From Chara braunii (Eukaryota > Streptophyta > Charophyceae > Charales > Characeae): 55,095 bases of DNA. Shown here piece after piece: positions 9,061 to 19,878 of the stretch (the first letter of the stretch is position 1; every line of letters begins with the position of its first letter). The position numbers were made by a program, and so were the translations under genes. The stretch covers positions 640,848 to 695,942 of the forward strand of contig BFEA01000065.1 of assembly GCA_003427395.1 (NCBI GenBank). Direction: 5' to 3'. Below the pieces are notes generated by a model, which saw nothing but the letters and a program-made list of their open reading frames with translations, did not search any database and was not told the DNA's origin.

Positions 9061-9943
9061 TACTCAGCCGCATGTATGGCAGAGGGAGAGGGGACAAATC
9101 GGCGAACAGGAGAGGGAAGTGGTCAAATTGCGGGCGCTACTACATGTAAGGGAATGATGCGGCTGCTCCTAATCCATTGCCCCCTGGGGTGAATCCCAAT
9201 CAGCAGTATTTCGGTCCACATTACCCGCTGCAACAGCAGTACACCGTGCTGTATGCCAGAGCACAGTCACTCAGGCTGTACCAAGTATGTTGCTGCCACT
9301 GTACGTCACACCACCAGTGTATTATAATGCGACATACGCAGGGGGACAGGTCCCTCCTCCTGTACCAATCGCACCGCATGAAGGGAAATGGGGAGGACAG
9401 TCGTGGCCTCCAGCTGTTAACCAGCCAATGAATCGCCAATGGGCTGTACCTGCACCTATTCCAGCACCATCCCTTGCTGCTGCTCCTCAACCACCATTGC
9501 CACCGCAGATGAACGATCATCAGTCAAGTGTCGGGAATTTGGACGCTGGACATGGCGTACCTTCGACATCAGGGGAGGAAAAGGACCATCAGTCCTACGA
9601 GGGTAGCAATGGGCTATTGGATATCGAACGGATGCTTGCTGATGGGCAAATCAAAGGGTAAGGGCAAGGTCATCAAACCCAGACCTACGGGGATGAATGC
9701 CATCGAGGATGCCGAGGATATCATCCTCGCGCAGAACGTGGCACCCTTGAAGACAAAGAGGACGTTGATTATGGGGGGGTTGCCGCTTACCTGAAGATAA
9801 GGGTTGAGTGATACAACTCCCTGCATTATACTCGTGCGCAAGAGCTATGCAAGGGGAAAGATATTCAAGGACTTGACCTGCAAATTTATGCCGAATTTGG
9901 GAATGAAGAAATTGCATCGGACTTGATCCTCCAGGCGGAATGA
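9061..9943 (+). pseudogene. Broken proline/glutamine-rich gag-like ORF
   Basis: The sequence is coding-like across three frames. It begins with a charged helix (IGEQEREVVKLRALL), then a Pro/Gln-rich segment (PPGVNPNQQYFGPHY; GGQVPPPVPIAPHEGKWGG), then a more ordered part (GLLDIERMLADGQIKG; then in the next frame GMNAIEDAEDIILAQNVAPL). From about 9800 a third frame reads AQELCKGKDIQGLDLQIYAE and FGNEEIASDLILQAE. Frames change near 9250, 9655 and 9790, and a TGA lies at about 9155. I do not recognise the family. The Pro-rich body followed by a helical domain would fit a retroelement gag or first ORF, but a decayed host gene cannot be excluded. Confidence 0.5.
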
Positions 9944-10302
9944 AGTGTGTGTAGCATGCTATTGACGGACTATTGCGTATTCTTTATGAAAAAAATCATG
10001 TTTTAATAATTCGTCTCGCATGTTTGAGGAGTGAGATTAACTAGGGGAAAGCTTACCTTGCATTCCGACTTAGGCTATCTTGTAGTGATTGGGAGCACAG
10101 GGGTGTGTTTACATATTGATGTAGCTTAGCCACTAGTTTATCTTAATAAAAAGCATCGTTGCAGCGCATGGGGCTTGAGCAAACAGGAATTTCATTCGTG
10201 GCATAGAGAAGCGAACATCGAAAATTATGTCGCCATCACAATTTGGTAAAAGAGGAGAATAAAATTGTCTGCCTTGAGCAATCTAATATTAAAGCTTATA
10301 AG
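9944..10302. other. No gene seen
   Basis: AT-rich sequence with no recognisable feature between the broken ORF and the PIF-type element. Confidence 0.7.
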
Positions 10303-10305
10303 TTA
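10303..10305. repeat. TTA target duplication (left) of PIF-type element
   Basis: TTA here and at 21280-21282 directly flank the inverted ends of the PIF/Harbinger-type element. Confidence 0.8.
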
Positions 10306-10613
10306 GGGCCTCGTTCCACACCACTTCACTTCACTTCACTTTCAAGGGCCGCACTTGAGCCGCCTCACAGGGCAATCGTCATTAAAAAATACTTGAGCCT
10401 GTCACCATTCGACATTACCCTTCACTCCACACTCCAAAACTGAAGCGGGAAAGTGGTGGCGGCTGTTCGCGCAAGGGAAGGGGGGAGGTATTTACGGGTA
10501 GGGTCCAGCGGACACTCGGAATGTCCGTCTGCGCGGTGCATCGGGTAGGCTGCGCAGGTGCAGTGCCTTGGCCACGCCTTGCTGTACCATACCCAACGGC
10601 CATGGTTCACCGC

Positions 10614-10618
10614 TTAGG
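10614..10618. repeat. TTAGG target duplication (left) of gypsy element
   Basis: TTAGG abuts the left LTR here and the right LTR at 20951-20955, the 5-bp duplication expected of an LTR retrotransposon. Confidence 0.9.
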
Positions 10619-10935
10619 TGTAGCGGACCCACCAGGTGTGGTGCTCCGCTAGTGGTAGAGATGGAGATGGAGGAAGAAGGGGGGGAGCGAGATGGCACAA
10701 CGCAGCTCCCCACGCAAGACTCCAACGCACGTACTCAAAAATGTGCAAGTGAAGAATGAGGACGAAACAGACAACTGCTGGGGTATACCCCAGCGGACTG
10801 ACTGGACTGGACTGGACTGGCTGGTACCGACTGAGGTACCGGCCTGGACTGGACTGGACTGCCCCCGAATAGAACACAGGCATGTGAGAACAGGCCAAGG
10901 GGCTGGTCTCACAGGCCAACCAGAGGTCCGCTACA
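10619..10935 (-). repeat. 3' LTR of gypsy element
   Basis: 317 bp, matching 20639-20950. It contains a run of (GGACT)n units, one more than in the other LTR, and a GGGGTATACCCC palindrome at about 10778-10790 that is broken by one substitution in the 5' copy. Confidence 0.95.
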
Positions 10936-12113
10936 CGATCCTCGCCCTGGATCGCCTAGATGCAAATATGCTTTCGCCAAGAAGCGGAACTCTACCAAAG
11001 AAAAAAAAACCCTGAGTAGTCTAGGATGCGGAGCAAGCTCCATGCTGAGTCCATGCGATGCAACCTAAGATATAAAATGTCACAAAACAGCAATGTCACA
11101 ACGAACAGCCTAAGTGAAAGCAAAAACAACTAACTAGCATACATGTCCTAGGAAAGCAAAAGCAACTAATTAACATACATATCCTAGGAAAGCAGAAACA
11201 ACTAACTAGCATACATGTCCTAGGAAAGCAGAAAGTAGTGACAACTAGATCCTAGAATGTTGGAGGCAGTAACCTCAGTCTGGGAACAACTGACTAGTGT
11301 ATAAGTCCTAAGAACAGCAAAAGCAGAACAGCTAAATCCTAGAAATGTCAGAGGCAGTAGCCTCAGTCTGAGAGCAACAAAGCAACAACAAGTCACTCAT
11401 ATGTCACAGGAGAAGTGTGTCGCAAACCAAAGGGTGGGATGGTCTCTGAGGGTGGCGAATGCAGCCCACGGGTCGAAAACTCCTAAGGGCATCCACACAT
11501 AGATAACAGGAAGACACATGTCATCAGGCTCAATGAGGGTAGGGAACTAGGAGCGAACAGAACCAATGACCCTAACCGATAGACCATCAGGGCGGGTAAT
11601 GCTCGACTAAGGGGTGACCGCTATGGAGGGTCAACCATGCAAGGGAACAAGGGAGCCTGATATACTGGGCGCACCTAGATGAAGCATGCGGGGCTGCCTA
11701 ACCAGGGCGTGAGGGCTGCAGAGGGTAGAAAGATGATGGGTAAGGGAATCATGCAGGTGACTCCTAAGGTGGGGAAGTCGGAGCTAGATCCGTAAGACGG
11801 GAAGCCAGGGCAACGCTACGGTCCCGATGCCTATGTGTATACCAAGGGAGAGCCCAACTCAGAGGAACCCGGCTAAAGGGAGACCATCATGCGATACAAG
11901 CAGGGTACTGTACAGGGTAAAGTGGTAAGAGAGTGGCAACGTCTGAAGTAGACAGAGCTGATCGTGACGAAGTCCATGAAGCTGTCGATGACGTCCACGA
12001 TTAGAAGTCCGAGAATGCCGTCGAGGAAGAGTCGCAACGTCGACGATCGGAAGTAGCAAAACTGGAGTGGATGGAGTACTGAGAAGTCAAGGACGTGGGA
12101 AGGTAAGTCAGAG
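10936..12113 (-). other. 3' untranslated region of gypsy element with tandem repeats
   Basis: Non-coding between the chromodomain stop and the 3' LTR. Tandem units of about 43 bp at 11120-11310 share ACTAGCATACATGTCCTAGG and AAAGCA-rich joints. A second pair of units (TCCTAGAA...GGCAGTARCCTCAGTCTG) occurs at about 11250 and 11335. The polypurine tract expected next to the LTR is weak here (minus strand: AGGGCGAGGATCG). Confidence 0.7.
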
Positions 12114-12956
12114 TCAATCGTCGTATCGAGCAGGATGACGACGAGTGCGCTGTGGACGCTCAGAAGCATCCGACTGTTGCTGAAGGTCTGCCTCAGATGG
12201 ATCAGGCTCGACTTCAGCGGTCTCCTTAGCCGGGGGAGAAGGAGGAGGGTCAATGGGTTGAGGAGGAGCAGTGAACCCAGCACGACGAGCATGGTCATAG
12301 GCACGCACCAACATGCGAGCGTGCTGCAAGTGCTCGAGGGGCTCCAAGGTGGCCTCCTCATCAGGGTAACCCTTCCAACGTACGAGATACTCGACGTGGG
12401 GAGGGTTGTCGTTGGTGACTCGGCGACAAATGATGTCTGAAACGAGGAACTCCTCGTGGTCATCCACCATGATGGGTGGAGGGCGCTCGTATGGTCGTTC
12501 AGCGAAACGCTCAGACGGTCTTCGGTAAGGACGCAGTAATGAGACGTGGTAGACATCGTGCACATGAGCCTGACGTAGATAGTCGGACAGCTTCACACGG
12601 AAGCTGACCGGGCTAGAAGCCGTATCAGAACCGACGGCCTGGAGGATGCGGCATGGGCCAAAGAAGCGACGCCGAAACTTGCGAAGCGTGTCCGCTTCGA
12701 GCTGTAAGTGGCGGGCGTCGATAAGCACATCATCACCGACTTTGAATGAATGATCCATTCTCGATCGGTTCGCACGTGCTGCCATGCGAGTCTGGGAAGC
12801 GGCTATGTGCTCATGTGCGGTCTTCATGATTGACGTCATGTGTGCAACCCAATCATCCAGCGCGGGACAACTCCTGTCGGGGTGTAGTTGAGACGGTCGA
12901 AGAAAGTCCGCGGGAACACGAGGGTGATAGCCGAGGTCGCAATAGTAAGGCGACAT
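12114..12956 (-). pseudogene. Gypsy integrase C-terminal part and chromodomain
   Basis: 280 codons. Residues 1-25 are the end of the integrase core (MSPYYCDLGYHPRVP). About 65-145 form the C-terminal DNA-binding module (FKVGDDVLIDARHL, RRRFFGPCRIL, YHVSLLRPY). Residues 170-221 form a chromodomain (FLVSDIICRR...EYLVRWKGYPDEEATLEP), then a Pro/Glu-rich tail ends in QRTRRHPARYDD. Chromodomains steer integration of these elements toward particular chromatin. The middle cage residue W194 is kept, but the first aromatic is Phe and the third position, usually Trp in EATWEP, is Leu; an incomplete cage of this kind is known in chromoviruses. The frame differs from that of the upstream integrase core, with a frameshift at about 12957-12990. 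Called a pseudogene because it cannot be read as one pol polyprotein. Confidence 0.9.
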
Positions 12957-13509
12957 CCCCGTGGCTGGCGAGACGGTGTGGTTGTAGGCTATTTTGTGTG
13001 GGCAAGATGGAGATCCCGCTGCTGGTCGTCACAAACAATCTTTCGGAGAATATCCTCGAGAGTTATGTTCGTGATCTCGGTCTGACCATCAGTCTGAGGA
13101 TGGTAAGACGAGGAGAAGCGGAGCTGAGTGCCGTACACCTCGTGGAGCCGTCGCCAGAATCGGCTGGTAAAGCGCGGGTCACGGTCAGATATGATGCTCA
13201 GGGGTAAGCCGTGGTCACGCACGACTCGGTCAAACACGATGTCGGCGACCTCACGTGCACTGATGGCATAGCGGCACGGAACAAAGCGTGCACGCTTCGT
13301 GAAGCGGTCGACGACGACCAGGATAGCATCATGACCGCGAGGGGTCGGAGGACGAAGGGGACCGATAAAGTCCATCGAGATGGATTGCCAACGACCCTAA
13401 GGGATAGGAAGAGGCTGGAGCAAACCATAAGGCAAGTGGTTCGCACTGTTCACCTCCTGACAGGTGGGACACTCTCCACGTAGTCCTTCACAAAGTCCTT
13501 GCGCTTCGG
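12957..13509 (-). pseudogene. Gypsy integrase zinc finger (end) and catalytic core
   Basis: The core is seen as MDFIGPLRPPTPRGHD (first acidic residue at about 13372), then SIISDRDPRFTS (second Asp), then YHPQTDGQTEITN (Glu), the D,D-E triad of retroviral-type integrases. Upstream, the CPTC half of the HHCC zinc finger is readable only after a one-base shift near 13470; the His half lies in the preceding frame. An in-frame TAG lies at 13397-13399 just before the core, and the core frame closes at 12989. Integrase would join element cDNA to host DNA; this copy cannot be translated whole. Confidence 0.88.
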
Positions 13510-14106
13510 TCAGACGTACAGGCGGCTCACACGAGCCAACGTCTTGTGGAAACCCATATGACCGGCGGCTGCCGGGTCATGGAACTCTGCTAGTGCTCGG
13601 ACACGTAGCTGTCCAGTGGAGGGAAGGCAAATACGGGGCTCTCTGGTGCCCTGTGAACCGTGCCAGTACACAAAACCGTTGTCCCCGAGAGAGTAGGTCG
13701 GGACGGTCTTGCCACTCCGAAGGGTCGCGTGGATGTCGCGATAGTCGGGGCAGTGGCGGTACTGAGTGCGAAACTCGTCGATCACCAAGTGGTGGACGGT
13801 GGTGATCGAGATGGAAGAGAGCTGGATCTGCTCGTGGTCGTGGTCAGGGCGCCGGGAGAGGGCATCTGCGACCCGATTAGTCTCACGCTTGATGTGCTCA
13901 GTGGTGAAACTAAACTCGGAGAGGTCGCGCCACCAGCGAGCCTGTCGAGGAGTGAGCTTCGGTTTTGTTAGAAAAGCCTGGACAACAGAGTTGTCCGTAC
14001 GCACCGTGAACGGTGCCCCGTGCAGGTAGTGACGCCAGTGTCGAGCGGCATAAACTACTGCGAGAACCTCACGTTCATCAACGGTGTAGTTTATCTCGGC
14101 GGGCAA
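13510..14106 (-). pseudogene. Gypsy RNase H (second half) and start of integrase
   Basis: About 198 codons. LPAEINYTVDEREVLAVVYA, HGAPFTVRTDNSVVQAFL and RETNRVADALSRRPD are the latter half of a Ty3/gypsy RNase H. A linker follows, then the His-containing half of the integrase HHCC finger (EFHDPAAAGHMGFHKTLARV). The frame ends at a TGA (13510-13512) at a place where integrases usually continue with Trp. It is offset by one base from the upstream pol frame at about 14095-14105. Confidence 0.88.
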
Positions 14107-16347
14107 GAGCGAGACTCGACAGTGCCGTCCTCGGCAATGGTAGGAGAATAGTCAATAGAAGGCTCGTCAGTAGCTGGACGAGTAGGCGTCAGTCGGGAAG
14201 CAGTGGTAAGGGTAGGTGGTGGGAAGGGAGGGATACGAGGATGAGAGGAATCAGGAGAGGAGGGGAAGACCTGAGAAAGCACTGCTCCTACAGCAAAGTC
14301 TGATGCATCGGTGGTAAGGATAAAAGGGCGATCAAAATCGGGTAGGTGAAGAACTGGTGCGCATGTCACCGCGTTCTTGAGGGCGCGGAAGGCGTCCTCG
14401 TGGAGGGGTGTCCAAGCCCAGGGTGGGTTCTTCCGAAGGAGGGTGGAGGTAAGGACGTAGGAATACCTAGTGTATCCCCGGATGAAATTACGATAGTAGC
14501 TGGTCAAGCCTAGGAAGCTGCGAAGCTGCTTGGCGGATGTGGGGGCGGGCCACTCCGCAATAGCAGTGATTTTCGCGTCGTCCATGTGGAGACCCTGGTC
14601 AGACACGTAGTGTCCTAAGAAATCCACTTTGTGCTGGGCAAAGCGGCACTTGCTCAGCTTGGCATAGAAGCCATGTCTGCGCAAGCGGTCAAGGACGTCA
14701 CGGAGGTGTCTGAGGTGCTCCTCAAGGGTACGACTATAGACCAGGATATCGTTGAGGTAGACGAGAACGTACTGCTCCAGGATGTCCCTGATGATGTCGT
14801 TCATCGCCCTCTGAAAGGTAGCGGGTGCATTGGTGAGGCCGAATGGCATCACGGTGAACTCGTAGTGGCCGAATCGCGATCGGAACGCGGTCTTCGGCTG
14901 GTCGGCTGCAGCGACGCGGATCTGATGGTAACCGCTACAAAGATCAATCTTCGTAAAGAAGCGGTTGCCTGCTAGGCGGTCGAACAGCTCATCGAAATGA
15001 GGCATGGGGTAACTGTTCTTAACCGTGTAGCAGTTGAGACCGCAATAGTCGATGTAGAGACGGAGAGTTCCATCCGCTTTGCGAGCAAAGAGGACGGGTG
15101 CACCCCACGGGGAGTTGCTGGGTTTAATGAAACCCAGTCTCAGGAGTTCCTCAAGCTGATGCTTGAGTTCGGTGGCCTCGGGGATCGAGAGTCTGTAGGG
15201 TGCCTGGTGGTGAACACGATAGTAAGGCACAAGCTGAATGGGGTGCTCGACGTCACACATCGGTGGGATGCCGGCGTACGAGAACGACAATGGAAAAACG
15301 TCGTGGTACTCTCGGATGAGGTCACGAACTGCGGGCTCCAGGTCAGCCATATATCGTGCGAGTTCCTCAGCGTCAGCGTCCACGTGCGACGGCGGGGTGG
15401 ACTCGACGGACGGCGGAGGGACGAAAGTAGAGATGGGAGCCATGGAGATAGAAGGAGGATCTGGCTCCAGAGGGATGAGCTCGGCGTTGGGACAGGGTGG
15501 ATCATAGTATAAGAGATCCGTCACGTTCACCATAACGAATGTGACGTCGTCTTGTCGGATGAAGTGGGCGAACTGCCGAGGCGAGGTGACAGTGATAGAG
15601 GGAGGTGGTGTGGGCACGGAAGGTTCCGGGGGAGGAGGATCGGGGCGTGGTGTCGTGGTGGTACCTATGAAAGGTACGCGATACGTCTGTCCACACTTCG
15701 TTTTGAGAACGAGGGTGTTCGTCGCCCAATCGGCCTCGGTGCTGCGGAACCGACGAGACCAAGGGGTGCCGAGAATGAAGTCGTACCCCGTCTCCATCAC
15801 ATCGAAATGTGAAGAGGAGCGGTGGCGACGAGACGCCGGGGAACGATCAGTCGGCTCGAGAGTGAGGAAGAAAGGGAGGTCGGTGACCGTCTGATCAAAG
15901 AAGCGCCGACTCTTGTCATCCCCTAAGGTAACAGAGATGGGAGTCGGAGACCCTGTCGTGGGTAAACGAGTTTCTTTCACCACGCGTGGGTGAATGAAGT
16001 CGCCTTGAGAACCGGAATCCCACAGCGCGGAGTACACCCTCGTGGAGGTCCCGAGTCGTACTGGGATGATCGGGAGGGAGCAATCAGGGTCAGAGAGGAT
16101 GGCGAGAAGGCGAAGCAGTGCAGCCATATGGAGGGTGAGTCGGTCCTGACGAGCCTGGAGCATGCTCAAGTCCAGAAGAGAGGACATAACGTCCTCGCGA
16201 GTAGCGAGCTGCTCGCTGCAACGGGCTGAGCGAATGGCTCGACGCGTCAGTAGTCGCGGCGGGGAAGGAGGGGAGACGGTGGTCTGCTGAGACGTAGACG
16301 GTATTGCGACAGAGGGCTGAGTACACTCTGTTGAGTCCTGCCATACC
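14091..16347 (-). pseudogene. Gypsy pol: protease, reverse transcriptase, RNase H (first half)
   Basis: The frame is open from upstream of 16347 to 14091. Protease: YSALWDSGSQGDFI with the DSG active site at about 16011-16019, and DFILGTPW flap/helix text at about 15760-15785. RT: YPMPHFDELFDRL, FFTKIDLCSGYHQI (catalytic Asp), FTVMPFGLTNAPATFQ, and YLNDILVYSR at about 14735-14760, where the usual YLDD has become YLND (codon 14751-14753). RNase H begins with RPFILTTDASDFAVGAVLSQ, then carries about 50 extra Pro/Ser/Thr-rich residues before the frameshift into 14106. It is read in the +1 frame relative to gag, and its frame stays open for about 900 nt opposite gag. It replicates the element by reverse transcription; the Asp-to-Asn change alone should abolish polymerase activity. 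Confidence 0.93.
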
Positions 16348-18645
16348 TCAACTCCAGTAGCGAGAGGGGCGAACCGCGACAGAGATGTCGGGAAGCCCAC
16401 TATTGAGGAGGGCGCAGGTGTACACTGCACCGTGGCTAGGAGGCGCCGCAGGGATGCGAGGCGCCGGGGGGTACTGAGCACGACGCTGGCGGGAAAGGTC
16501 AGCGTAGTGGCAGTCAAGGGCGGTGGTATAAGGGCACCGCGAGGAGGTATGACCGTCCTGACGGCATCGCAAACACCCACGTCGGCCCATAATAGCCGCG
16601 CGCTCCTCAACGGAAATGACACCGCGAGGAGGAACAAAGCCCTGAGGGAGGTCCTGCTGAGGGACCTCGGGGGGCGACGCGCCAGCGTGACCAGGGCGGC
16701 TGCGTGCCCGGGAAAGGGTGGAGAGGATAAGCTGGAGGCGCTCAGCCACAGGGAGAGTAGGGTCCTCCAGGTGGTGCTGAACGACATCGCCGAGGTCGAG
16801 GTCTTCGCTATGATCACCCTCTGGCGACAACGGGGCACCAACGTCCTGCGGCCCATACTCGAGCGTGCTGAAGCGGCGCGAGAAGTGGCGGCCCTGCTGC
16901 GTGGAACGGCGGGGGCGACCGAGGAAAGGGGAACGGCGCTGGGAAGTGCCGTGAGAGGAGGAGGAGGCGTAACCCGTGGGCTGAGGCTGGGAGGAGGAGG
17001 CGGGATGAAGACGGGCTCGCATCCGCTCATGGTTCCTGGCGGCCTCGTAAGCCTGCGGTGCCGATGTGAACTTGTACCGCCATAGCTCGGAGCGGTACTC
17101 GAGCAGGAGGCTGGCCAAGAAACGATCGACAAGGGCAGCCTCGGGAAGGAACGCCACGTCACAAACGAGGCGGGCGTCCTGAAAGACCTGGATGTGGCGA
17201 TCCAGGCCGGCAGCGCCACCAGAGCCGGACCAGCGTGTAGTGACGACACGCTCGAAGGCATCAGTCACGTCATATCGGGTTCCGAAGCGATCCTCGAGGA
17301 ACGCCTGGAAATCCATGAAGGTCGGAGTCCGACCCTCACGCAGGGAGTAAGCATAGAAATCCTCCCAGGCGTCGAAAGGAGTACCACGCAGGCGAGTGGA
17401 GAGGTGACCCACCCACGTGTCGGGTGTGGCGCCCATGAGCTGGAGCGTGCGGGTGGCAGACTGCAGCCACCTAGACACGCGTATGCCTGTACCGTCATAC
17501 AAGGGAATGTCCGACAAGCGGATGAGTGGTGCGCCACCGTTTTGGCGGCGAGGGGAACGGGGAGCAGGGGACTGCGCTACGGCGGAATAAGTCGGCGCAG
17601 GTCCTGGATGACGAGGCGCTGATGACTGTACGCCCGGGCCGCATGGTGGAGCGGCGGGGGAAACAGCAGCAGGCTGCGCGGGAGCTGCGGTAGAAGAGGT
17701 CGCAGCAACCGAGGGGATAGGGAGGAGGTAGGATGGAGATGGGTAGGGTGCAGGGCGAGGGAAGCGAGCCTGCATGGAAGGAAGAACAGAGGACGAAGGG
17801 GGTGCGCCGGAAGGCGCGGCCACCTGTGAGGGTGCGGGTGGCTGAAGGCGTGAGAGGGTGAGGTCGGCCCGGAGCTGGGCGATCTTGTCCTCGAGACCTC
17901 GAACGTAGGTCGAGCGAGGTGTGGCAGGAGGAGATGCACGAGCGGCGCGAGGCATCCCACAAGGGGTAGAGCCAGATGGCGTTGCGGTCGTGCGAAGAGG
18001 GGGGAGAAGTGGGGCACCCGGAAAAGCTGAGACCATGGTAGCGGGTTGTAGTCCCGTGACCGTCGTGACCAGAATCTGGGCGGGTGCGCCCGTGGACTGA
18101 GGGAGGGCCTGACTCGTGGCGGCCGTCGTGCTAGGGGCGTGGACAGTCACCAAGATGGCCGGGTCGGGGGCGACAGAGGAGCAAGCTCCGCCGTGATCAC
18201 CCTGTCGGAGGACGGGGGACCCGGACTGGAGGCCAGGAGATAGAGGACACGCAACATCCTGGAGTTGCTGCATGCCGGCAGCAAGGGTCGCCACCGGCGG
18301 CTGTAAGGGTCCGAGGGTCGCGAGTTGCGCCTGGATGGGCGCAAGGGTCGCGAGTTGCACCTGGATGGGCGCAAGGAGGGAGGTGAGGAGGGTGTGCAGA
18401 TCCCCCTGGGGCTGATGGCCCTGGTCCGCCGGCATAGGTGTGGAGTCCGTTGCCGTGGTCATCGCCGTGTCGGCGGCGTGTGACACACCGACGACAATGG
18501 GGAGATGACGGACCGGACTGGAGGGGGCCAGAAGAGGTCCGCGTGAGGGGAGGGCGTACGGGGAAGTCCGCGGTAGAAAGCGGCGAACGGCGCTAGCAAG
18601 GCTAGCACGGGCGCCGTCGAAGGGGGACAGGTGGTTCGGGTCCAA
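16348..18645 (-). CDS. Gypsy gag polyprotein
   Basis: An intact 765-codon frame starting at ATG 18645. Residues about 85-115 are a short degenerate repeat (APIQVQLATL, APIQAQLATL). About 130-370 is Pro/Ala/Ser-rich. About 373-543 is the capsid-like retrotransposon gag domain (PLIRLSDIPLYDGTGIRVSR at its start, FMDFQAFLEDRFG, YKFTSAPQAYEAARNHERMR at its end). A CX2CX4HX4C zinc knuckle spans residues 691-704 (CLRCRQDGHTSSRC). It forms the particle that packages element RNA. It is the only undamaged gene of this element. It overlaps the pol frame, which is +1 relative to it, so pol expression would need frameshifting or a lost base. Confidence 0.93.
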   Translation of the reverse strand: MDPNHLSPFDGARASLASAVRRFLPRTSPYALPSRGPLLAPSSPVRHLPIVVGVSHAADTAMTTATDSTPMPADQGHQPQGDLHTLLTSLLAPIQVQLATLAPIQAQLATLGPLQPPVATLAAGMQQLQDVACPLSPGLQSGSPVLRQGDHGGACSSVAPDPAILVTVHAPSTTAATSQALPQSTGAPAQILVTTVTGLQPATMVSAFPGAPLLPPLRTTATPSGSTPCGMPRAARASPPATPRSTYVRGLEDKIAQLRADLTLSRLQPPAPSQVAAPSGAPPSSSVLPSMQARFPRPAPYPSPSYLLPIPSVAATSSTAAPAQPAAVSPAAPPCGPGVQSSAPRHPGPAPTYSAVAQSPAPRSPRRQNGGAPLIRLSDIPLYDGTGIRVSRWLQSATRTLQLMGATPDTWVGHLSTRLRGTPFDAWEDFYAYSLREGRTPTFMDFQAFLEDRFGTRYDVTDAFERVVTTRWSGSGGAAGLDRHIQVFQDARLVCDVAFLPEAALVDRFLASLLLEYRSELWRYKFTSAPQAYEAARNHERMRARLHPASSSQPQPTGYASSSSHGTSQRRSPFLGRPRRSTQQGRHFSRRFSTLEYGPQDVGAPLSPEGDHSEDLDLGDVVQHHLEDPTLPVAERLQLILSTLSRARSRPGHAGASPPEVPQQDLPQGFVPPRGVISVEERAAIMGRRGCLRCRQDGHTSSRCPYTTALDCHYADLSRQRRAQYPPAPRIPAAPPSHGAVYTCALLNSGLPDISVAVRPSRYWS

Positions 18646-18933
18646 GGTGCCCGAAGAGGACGGGGAAGTAGGGGGGTTTTGAAGAACCCTAAACCCTACC
18701 AGAACCCTAAGAAAACGCTAACCGAGGTTTAAGTGGTTAGGGTAGGGTACCGGTGACCTAATCAAGAAAGTAAAAGAGCAAGCATACGGGGGGGAAGGCG
18801 GGAGAAAAATAAATAAACAGCGAGATTTCGAGAGAAAAAAAAATAAATAAGGAAATAAATAAATAATAAAAATACGTAAAGAAATAAGTAAAAAGATTTA
18901 AACGGAAAACAATATTTATTTTTGTGAAATTTT

Positions 18934-19244
18934 TCGGCAACATTTCCCTACCCCCCACGGGGTCAAGAATGTGCCAAGGGGAAGGGAGAGACCAAGGTGA
19001 GCACACTAGGTGTCAAGATGCCGCAAAAAAAAAAAAAAAATTCAAACAATAAATAAATAAATAAATAAATAAGTAAGTAAGTGGATGAGGAGGTGGGGAG
19101 GAATGAAGTATGTAATTTGTCAAAAAATTTGGCAGCATTTCGTTACCCCCATGGGGTCGAAGTGTGCCGAAAAGACTAAGTAAGAAAAAATCAGAAAATT
19201 TCGGTAGCACTTCGTTACCTCCACGGGGTCAAAATGTGTGTCGA
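18934..19244. repeat. Three copies of a CGGCAGC-type motif in the gypsy leader
   Basis: Copies at 18934-18976, 19126-19170 and 19199-19244 share TTTCGGCAACATTTCCCTAC or TTTGGCAGCATTTCGTTACC starts and an ACGGGGTC core, followed by GTGCC or GTGTCGA ends. The same start occurs in the 123-bp repeats at 45931-46480. Confidence 0.8.
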
Positions 19245-19878
19245 AAGCAAGAAAGGCTACCACCTAATTAGATTTAGGGTTGCCACCAAGAAAGTCGAAT
19301 TTTCAAAATAAATAGAAAAATAAATGAAATAAATAAGAAAATCAGAAAAGAGGGTGGGGAAAAGATGATTCAAATTTTTGGAAAAAATGGGAGAAAAGAT
19401 AATCAAAAGAGAGATAGAAAGAAGAAAAACAGAAAAAAAAAAAACAAAATTGAAGTAGGGGGAATGAGAATGAAAAAGTAAAGGAGAAGAGAAAGAAATA
19501 GATGGGGGAGAGAGAAAGAGGAAGTGGGAGGTGGGGGGATGATGTGGTGGTAGTTGAGGGAGAGGAGGGTTGGGGAAAGGTGGAGAGGGATCATGAAGCA
19601 AGGAGAGAAGGAGGAAAGAAAAGAAGAGATGAAGTAAATAGAGTAAAAGAATGAGAGGTGGGAGAAAAGGTGGGGTGGGGGGAGGGGTATGAGTAAGAGG
19701 AGAGAGAGAGAGAGGTATGGAGAGTGGGTTAGTAAAGGAAGGGGAGAGAGAGAAAAGATACCTGGCCCTTGGTGTCCCCAAGGGCACAAGGTACACCAAG
19801 ACCAGGAGGGTCTTGGCCTTCGCTGCAACTACTAGTTGGAGGAGGGAGGGGGCTGAGATCTTGATCAGCCCCTACTGC

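Noticed and set aside
14155-14180. CTGACGA on the minus strand as a second hammerhead
   Set aside because: No GAAA and no pairing stems follow; it is coding sequence of gypsy pol.
16432-17622. Plus-strand open frames opposite gag
   Set aside because: Antisense shadows of the gypsy gag in GC-rich sequence.
18682-18700. Internal telomere
   Set aside because: Only about two CCCTAAA units; more likely a telo-box-like word in the gypsy leader.
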